A DNA stretch of 26,266 nt from CAG-791 sp002390025 (GTDB lineage: Bacteria; Bacillota; Clostridia; Lachnospirales; Lachnospiraceae), in the NCBI GenBank assembly GCA_946543465.1, contig CAMNLR010000168.1:1-26266 (forward strand). Reading direction: 5' to 3'. Below the pieces are notes generated by a model. It worked only from the letters and a program-made list of their open reading frames with translations, was not told the DNA's origin and did not search any database. The position numbers and the translations under genes are program-made. This document shows, in pieces, positions 21,964 to 26,266 of this stretch. The stretch's first letter is position 1; the number at the start of each line of letters is the position of its first letter.

Positions 21964-22359
21964 TCAGTCCTGCCCTGCATTTCCGTTTCCGAAAATCTCC
22001 TCAAACGCCCGTTCAGCATCCTCCTGCACACGCCGGGTCAGCTGCCGGTATTTTTTCAGAAGTTCCCGTCCTTCCCCGGTCAGCTGCGAGCCGCCGCCTC
22101 CGCTGCCGCCGATCCTGCGTTCCAAAAGCTTGTAGCCAAGCTGTTTTTCGGCCTTCTTGATCATCCGGGCTCCCTTGGAATAGGACAGGCCCATCTCCAG
22201 GCAGGCCTCCTGCATGGAACCGGTCTTCTCAATATACTCCATCAGCCTGGCCTTGCCCGGGCCGAAAAAAATATCTTCCTTTGCCAGCCGCACCTGCGTT
22301 GCCGTGTGAAGAATTGCTTCTTTCGGCGCATCTGCCGCATTTTTGTCATTATTTCCCAT
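21964..22359 (-). CDS. ModE-like molybdate regulator, DNA-binding domain only
   Basis: A 131-residue winged-helix protein of the ModE N-terminal family. The helix-turn-helix (SMQEACLEMGLSYSKGARMI) and the glycine-rich wing GGSGGGGSQLTGEG are the ModE signature, and KEDIFFGPGKARLMEYI begins the domain. Full-length ModE (about 260 residues in E. coli) also carries two molybdate-binding TOBE/Mop domains, absent here. It probably represses mod and moa genes; sensing may be intrinsic, indirect, or through the double-Mop protein in the same cluster. GGAGG is about 12 nt before the ATG, rather far. A 25-bp element shared with the modA promoter lies across its own transcription start, so it may control itself. 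Confidence 0.9.
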   Translation of the reverse strand: MGNNDKNAADAPKEAILHTATQVRLAKEDIFFGPGKARLMEYIEKTGSMQEACLEMGLSYSKGARMIKKAEKQLGYKLLERRIGGSGGGGSQLTGEGRELLKKYRQLTRRVQEDAERAFEEIFGNGNAGQD

Positions 22360-22423
22360 CGTGAAGCTGTTCCTCCGTTCCTGTCTGCAGCGCCAATGAC
22401 AGCCATTCTCTGCAAAGTTTTTT

Positions 22424-22448
22424 CGCTTCGTTTTTTAAAACCGAACGA
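22424..22448. promoter_or_regulatory. Candidate ModE operator in front of the modE-like gene
   Basis: On the minus strand it reads TCGTTCGGTTTTAAAAAACG plus AAGCG. It matches 20 of 25 bases of the element before modA. It begins one base after the -10 box at 22450-22455, so a bound protein would cover the transcription start. Confidence 0.6.
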
Positions 22449-22449
22449 C

Positions 22450-22455
22450 ATTATA
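22450..22455 (-). promoter_or_regulatory. -10 box of the modE-like operon
   Basis: Consensus TATAAT on the minus strand, about 90 nt upstream of the ATG. No good -35 is visible at 17 nt, which suggests a weak or activated promoter. Confidence 0.5.
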
Positions 22456-22566
22456 ATAATACCACGGTTTTCCGCATAATAGAATCAGGGAAATCCCTAT
22501 ATTGACGTATTGAAGCTTTCGTCTCCGCCTTATCACAGCATGGCCGCTGCCTGACCATCTTGTGAC

Positions 22567-22628
22567 CGGATAACGTCGCGAAGACCCATTACGGATTTCT
22601 TTCGGGAACGGGCCTTCGCAGTTTATCC
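22567..22628. terminator. Long hairpin after the threonine aldolase gene
   Basis: GCGAAGACCC (22578-22587) pairs with GGGCCTTCGC (22610-22619) with one mismatch, and outer GGATAA/TTTATCC arms extend it. It begins just past the stop of the minus-strand operon. The T-run (22631-22636) is on the plus-strand side, so minus-strand termination would have to be U-poor. Confidence 0.5.
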
Positions 22629-22634
22629 CGTTTT

Positions 22635-23684
22635 TTATAAGATCTCAATCAGGGCATCTGTCTTCTCAGGAGTGATGCTCCAGTCGGTCGCGAGCCGGAT
22701 TATGGTGTTCGCGTCGTCATATTTCTCCCAGAAACTGTATTCGACCTTTTCTCCCAGTTTCTGCAGCTTTTCATTGTCCATGATGCAGAAAAGCTGGTTA
22801 GTCGGAGAGTCGAAGCAGAGACGGTAGTCTTTTTTCTGCAGGTTTGTGCGGATCTTGTCCGCCGCCTCAATTGCGGGCGCACCGATTCTCTCATAGAGGT
22901 CGTCTGTAAAAAGGGTATCAAACTGGATCCCCAGGATCCTGCCCTTTGCAAGGAGCGCGCCATGCTGCTTGATGATGGAGAAAAATCCGGGGATCAGGTC
23001 CGGATCCGGCACGACAACAGCCTCCCCGAACAGGGCTCCGCACTTGGTCCCGCCGATGTAAAAAACATCGCAATAGACCGCAAGATCGGCAAGACTGATA
23101 TTGTTTGCCGGGCAGGCAAGGGCATAGGCCAGACGGGCGCCGTCCAGGTAGAGGGGAATGCGGTATTGTCTGCAGATTTCGTGGAGCGCCTGCAGCTCTT
23201 CTCTGGTGTAGAGTGTCCCGTACTCGGTCGGATGGGAAATGTAGACCATGCCGGGCATGACCATGTGTTCGCAGTTATCGTCGTTATAATAGTCTTCCAG
23301 GAAAATGCGAACGGTATCCGGGCTGATCTTGCCGTTTTTGTGAGGTACAGTCAGTACTTTGTGGCCGCCCGCCTCAATAGCGCCCGCTTCGTGGGTCGCG
23401 ATATGACCTGTATGGGCAGCAACAACACCCTGATGACTGCGCAGAAGCGCATCGATCACAGTTGCATTGGTCTGTGTTCCGCCGACAAGAAACTCCACCC
23501 GTGCCCGCGGGGCTTCACAGGCCATGCGGATCTTGTCCCTCGCAGAGTCCGAAAAAGGATCGAGTCCGTAGCCGCCGGTCTCCATCATATTTGTCTCAAC
23601 AAGGCGCTCCATGATCGCCGGATGCGCCCCCTTCATATAATCACTGGCAAAAGAGAGTTTTGCCTTTTCATCCGCAAAATTCAT
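22635..23684 (-). CDS. ltaE: Low-specificity threonine aldolase (PLP enzyme, beta-eliminating lyase family)
   Basis: A 349-residue fold-type I PLP enzyme. FLVGGTQTNATVIDALL, the ETGGYGLDPFS segment near the start, LYLDGARLAYAL and YIGGTKCGALFGEA are family landmarks, and Lys214 should hold PLP. Threonine aldolases cleave threonine or allo-threonine to glycine and acetaldehyde; relatives can act on other beta-hydroxy amino acids or as alanine racemases. ATG 23684 with GAGGAG at about 7 nt is chosen; the open frame extends upstream only by overlapping the lactamase gene. It begins 10 nt after that gene's stop, with its ribosome site inside it, so translation is probably coupled to the two wall-related genes upstream. 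Confidence 0.92.
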   Translation of the reverse strand: MNFADEKAKLSFASDYMKGAHPAIMERLVETNMMETGGYGLDPFSDSARDKIRMACEAPRARVEFLVGGTQTNATVIDALLRSHQGVVAAHTGHIATHEAGAIEAGGHKVLTVPHKNGKISPDTVRIFLEDYYNDDNCEHMVMPGMVYISHPTEYGTLYTREELQALHEICRQYRIPLYLDGARLAYALACPANNISLADLAVYCDVFYIGGTKCGALFGEAVVVPDPDLIPGFFSIIKQHGALLAKGRILGIQFDTLFTDDLYERIGAPAIEAADKIRTNLQKKDYRLCFDSPTNQLFCIMDNEKLQKLGEKVEYSFWEKYDDANTIIRLATDWSITPEKTDALIEIL

Positions 23685-23694
23685 CGCTTTCTCC

Positions 23695-24906
23695 TCACTG
23701 ATCGGATTTGCTCTGCTCCTCACTCCCGCAGATGGCCTGGTAGATTTCTCTGGAGAGGTCCGCGATCTGCACGTGGAGATCTCCCTCTCCGGCACTGGGA
23801 ACTGCCGTCATCACAGTGAGCACGTAAGGATGATCTTCCGCAAAGATGATTGCTGCATCGTTCTGAACGCTTACGTTGATGCCGTCTTTATTCTTAGTAT
23901 AGAGCTCGCCGGTCTTATTTGCTGTTTCAACGTCCTCAGGAAGGCCTGCAGGAATCTTATAGCGGTTGCGGGCGATCTGTGCGCGCATGGCTTCGAGGAT
24001 CCTCCCGGAGGCCTCTTTATTGACATATGTCCCTTTATAGACTTTCCGCAGGACACGGCCGCAGTCTTTTGCAGATGTATAGTTCTCCGTGCCGTTGTTT
24101 TCAAGCATCTTTCGGTTCAGCTGTCCCGCAGTGTAATGGTGGTCCTTCATAAATGCATTGATCTGATCCATGCCGAGAAGACCGATCAGCTGGTTGGTCG
24201 CACCGTTATCACTAGCGGAAATCATGGAAAAAAGCTGCTGCTGATAATTGTCCTCTATCGCCCCTTTCTCCACCTGCTCTAGGTAACATCCCGCAACATA
24301 GAGCTTGATCAGGCTGGCGGAGATCATGGGGTCATTTGCATTGATGCCGATCTCCTCCCCTGTATCCAGGCGGTACAGGTAAAGAGACCAGTCGCCGGCC
24401 TTGTCCGCAAGCTCTTCGCGAAGCTTCTTGTCCAGCGCTTCCATTTCAGGACTGAGAGGAATGGCGGTTTCCTGCGAAGTACCGGCTGTGCTGCTGATAC
24501 TCGCGGTTTCCCCTGTGGCTGCCGCTTCTGCCGTTTCTTCCGCTTCTGCCGTTTCTGCTGACTGCGCCTGCTCCTGTGTCCCTGATACGCCGCTCTGGGC
24601 CCCTTCGGGTAGCGGTTCCGGCCTCTTTGCCAGGTAAAACCACAAGGCGATCAGAATGACCAGACATGCCGATATGATCATTACAATATGACCCGGGATA
24701 CCCGCGCTCCGCATATTTTCCGCATTGTGGGCGCCGGTGGCCTCCGCATTTTCAGCTGCCCAGGCAACGCCGGGATCTTTCACTTTTTCACGGCTGTCAC
24801 CTTCCGGTGGCACTCTGTCACAGGTTTCTGTACCTGCCGCAGGGTCTGCGCATTCTCCCGGGCTTCTTTGTTGTTCAATTTCTTCTGCCTTTTCCTCTTT
24901 ACTCAT
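23695..24906 (-). CDS. Membrane-anchored class A beta-lactamase-like serine hydrolase
   Basis: A 403-residue protein: an acidic cytoplasmic N-terminus (about 70 residues), one transmembrane helix (about 73-92, IVMIISACLVILIALWFYLA region), an Ala/Glu/Thr-rich linker with an 18-nt coding duplication, and a class A lactamase/transpeptidase-like domain from about residue 155. Active-site motifs are complete: Ser198-x-x-Lys201 (SLIK), Ser232-Asp233-Asn234 and Lys331-Thr-Gly. The Glu166-type deacylating residue of true lactamases could not be assigned with certainty. It may hydrolyse beta-lactams, or act on peptidoglycan peptides at the outer membrane face. Its start overlaps the amidase stop by 8 nt, indicating one operon. 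GGAGGAG precedes the ATG. Confidence 0.9.
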   Translation of the reverse strand: MSKEEKAEEIEQQRSPGECADPAAGTETCDRVPPEGDSREKVKDPGVAWAAENAEATGAHNAENMRSAGIPGHIVMIISACLVILIALWFYLAKRPEPLPEGAQSGVSGTQEQAQSAETAEAEETAEAAATGETASISSTAGTSQETAIPLSPEMEALDKKLREELADKAGDWSLYLYRLDTGEEIGINANDPMISASLIKLYVAGCYLEQVEKGAIEDNYQQQLFSMISASDNGATNQLIGLLGMDQINAFMKDHHYTAGQLNRKMLENNGTENYTSAKDCGRVLRKVYKGTYVNKEASGRILEAMRAQIARNRYKIPAGLPEDVETANKTGELYTKNKDGINVSVQNDAAIIFAEDHPYVLTVMTAVPSAGEGDLHVQIADLSREIYQAICGSEEQSKSDQ

Positions 24907-25873
24907 TTGTATGTCTCTCCTCCGCTGTCTTTTCTGCCATAAAAGCGTCGATTCCGTCAGCGATTCCGTCAGTCATTTTCTCCTGGAACTGAGGATCCTG
25001 CATCAGAAGGTCTTCATCTGCATTCGTCATGTATCCCATCTCGATGATCGTCACGGGAACCCGGGCCCAGTTGATTCCGCTCATGGAATCAGTCTCCCAG
25101 ACGTATTCGTAGTCAATACCCGTCTTTTCGGTATATGCATTGAGGACACAGTCAGCCAGCCTTCGGGACTCCTCATACAGATCTCCGTTATATGCGTTGC
25201 CCGGTGTCTGGCAGATTGTCATCGCTCCGGTCACTCCCCGGTCTCCGGATCCGTTGGCATGAATCCGGATAAAGGCATCCGCGGCCGCCTCGTTTGCCAC
25301 AGCGGCACGCTCGGAATTGCTGATATCCACTTCATTGGTCTCGCGCACCATGATCACAGTGTATCCTCTGGCTTCCAGCTCGTCGCGAAGCTGCAGACCG
25401 ATATCGAGAGTCAGCTGATATTCCGGAACTCCGGTCGCAACTCCGCTGGTTCCGCCGCTGACCTTCATCTTGGTCTCTGAGGCACCGGGGCCGACCGGCT
25501 CCTGCTCGCTGTTCCCATACTGCTGGTGTCCCGGGTCGATCACGATCAGTCCTCTGGATTCGGCAGCATACTCCGCGGCATTTGTGCCTGTACGACCCGC
25601 CGAGGCGGTCTCTCCTGTAAATGCAGCCTCCGGGGAAGTACTCCTTGTATTTCCTGTTTCTGCATCCTCAACTGCCTGCGTGCCCGCGGATGCGGATGTG
25701 TTCTCCGCTGCCGACTGCTCCTTATTGTCTGCTGTCGAAGCCTTCCGGGAATCCTCCGGAATCTTCACTTCTTCCGTCTTTGCAGCGCCGCTGTCTGTTT
25801 CTCCCGATGCTCCTCCGCATCCGCAGGTCATAACAAGTACCAGACACAATATCGCTGCCGTTTTTTTCCACAT
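24899..25873 (-). CDS. N-acetylmuramoyl-L-alanine amidase (Amidase_3), probable lipoprotein
   Basis: A 324-residue exported enzyme that cuts the bond between muramic acid and the stem peptide of peptidoglycan. The N-terminus MWKKTAAILCLVLVMTCGCG looks like a lipoprotein signal (Cys17 or Cys19), followed by a disordered linker to about residue 105. The catalytic domain shows the zinc-site pattern: IVIDPGHQQYG (His), a conserved Glu in VPEYQLTLDIG, RIHANGS (His) and IIEMGYMTN with the catalytic Glu. GGAGAG lies before the ATG. It is the first gene of an operon with the lactamase-like protein and threonine aldolase. A TATACT near 25893 on the minus strand could be its -10. Confidence 0.93.
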   Translation of the reverse strand: MWKKTAAILCLVLVMTCGCGGASGETDSGAAKTEEVKIPEDSRKASTADNKEQSAAENTSASAGTQAVEDAETGNTRSTSPEAAFTGETASAGRTGTNAAEYAAESRGLIVIDPGHQQYGNSEQEPVGPGASETKMKVSGGTSGVATGVPEYQLTLDIGLQLRDELEARGYTVIMVRETNEVDISNSERAAVANEAAADAFIRIHANGSGDRGVTGAMTICQTPGNAYNGDLYEESRRLADCVLNAYTEKTGIDYEYVWETDSMSGINWARVPVTIIEMGYMTNADEDLLMQDPQFQEKMTDGIADGIDAFMAEKTAEERHTNE

Positions 25874-26042
25874 AGTCCCTCTCTCCTTACCGAATAGTAT
25901 AAAATCGCAGCTGCCCCGCCCTTTCCTGCCGAACTCAAAAACAGCTGTCGAACGTCATTAAGGTCAAAAAAGACTGAAATACATTTGCTGCACTGCTTTT
26001 TGACACTTTCTTCATCGAATGGAACTTTTCTATTATGACAAA

Positions 26043-26075
26043 GAGCGGACTCCCTTGCAAGAAGGGAATCCGCTC
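26043..26075 (-). terminator. Hairpin after the isomerase/epimerase gene
   Basis: GAGCGGACTCCCTT (26043-26056) pairs with AAGGGAATCCGCTC (26062-26075) with one mismatch and a 5-nt loop. On the minus strand it runs into CTCTTTGTC, a short U-tract. It probably ends the gene at the right edge before the amidase promoter region. Confidence 0.65.
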
Positions 26076-26088
26076 CGATTATCATATC

Positions 26089-26110
26089 TGATTTTTATTT
26101 GATTTTTATC
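26089..26110. repeat. 11-nt tandem duplication after the isomerase/epimerase gene
   Basis: TGATTTTTATT (26089-26099) and TGATTTTTATC (26100-26110). A perfect 12-bp palindrome, ATCAGATCTGAT, lies at 26142-26153 over the stop codon of the gene to the right. Confidence 0.65.
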
Positions 26111-26142
26111 TGATTCAAATCTTTTCCTGATCTATTTGTCGA

Positions 26143-26266
26143 TCAGATCTGATAGCCGACGCTCTTGAGATAGTCTACGCTGGCCTTGATGTCGCGCAGG
26201 GAGGTCTCCTGGTTCCTGGGATCGCGCTCCTGCTCGATGGTGATGTAGCCGCTGTAGCCGATCTCC
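26143..26266 (-). CDS. 3' end of a sugar-phosphate isomerase/epimerase (TIM-barrel, AP-endonuclease 2 family)
   Basis: Forty-one residues run in from the right edge and stop at 26143-26145. The tail EIGYSGYITIEQERDPRN followed by a RDIKASVDYLKSVGYQI helix is the usual end of xylose-isomerase-like sugar-phosphate isomerases/epimerases, in which the Glu of the ITIEQE strand is a metal ligand. The substrate cannot be told. The start lies outside the window. Confidence 0.8.
   Translation of the reverse strand, partial: EIGYSGYITIEQERDPRNQETSLRDIKASVDYLKSVGYQI

Noticed and set aside
23685..23795. N-terminal extension of the threonine aldolase
   Set aside because: The extra 37 codons overlap the lactamase gene end and are Arg/Ser-rich. 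The ATG at 23684 has a good ribosome site and matches family length.

Overview
The window looks like a chromosomal segment of an anaerobic Gram-positive Firmicute, most likely a gut-type Clostridium relative (Lachnospiraceae-like). This is inferred from strong GGAGG-type ribosome sites, lipoprotein signals followed by Ala/Glu-rich linkers, a clostridial-style molybdenum/molybdopterin cluster and moderate-to-high GC content judged by eye. No rRNA, tRNA, CRISPR array, transposase or phage gene was seen. Almost all genes run on the minus strand.

Left part (1-7557): the tail of a membrane protein; a fructose-6-phosphate aldolase-type transaldolase (220-897, +) that meets a six-segment membrane protein of unknown function (900-1946, -) tail to tail with a 2-nt gap; a PHP-domain phosphoesterase (2081-3082, -); a 67-residue membrane protein (3312-3515, +) whose start lies in a hairpin; an M20 amidohydrolase (3630-4823, -); a GntP-family permease (5193-6584, -); and a LURP-one/YxjI-like protein (6961-7557, +).

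Middle (7638-14594): a 1197-residue NRPS-like protein with the order acyl-adenylating domain, carrier protein, condensation domain and a C-terminal stub of a second adenylation domain. Its long leader carries three copies of a 13-bp palindrome. A MarR-type regulator gene lies upstream on the same strand. A SpoIIE/RsbU-type phosphatase with a membrane-anchored sensor follows.

Right-centre (14753-22359): a contiguous molybdenum block, all minus strand and transcribed right to left: modE-like regulator, molybdopterin-binding MoeA-like protein, moaA, MOSC-MogA fusion, modA, a double-Mop molbindin, modB and modC. Two closely similar 25-bp elements lie in front of the modE-like gene and in front of modA, suggesting two ModE-controlled transcription units. 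One handles regulation and cofactor synthesis, the other molybdate uptake and storage. moaC, moaD and moaE are not in the window.

Right end (22635-26266): an amidase lipoprotein, a membrane-anchored class A beta-lactamase-like protein and a low-specificity threonine aldolase form a tightly coupled operon (8-nt overlap, then a 10-nt gap). The window ends in the 3' end of a sugar-phosphate isomerase/epimerase.

A striking background feature is that many intergenic gaps hold their own short degenerate tandem repeat, with units of 10-38 nt and a different sequence in each gap. A separate family of GTTCGC/ATTCGCC palindromic sequences recurs in at least two gaps.
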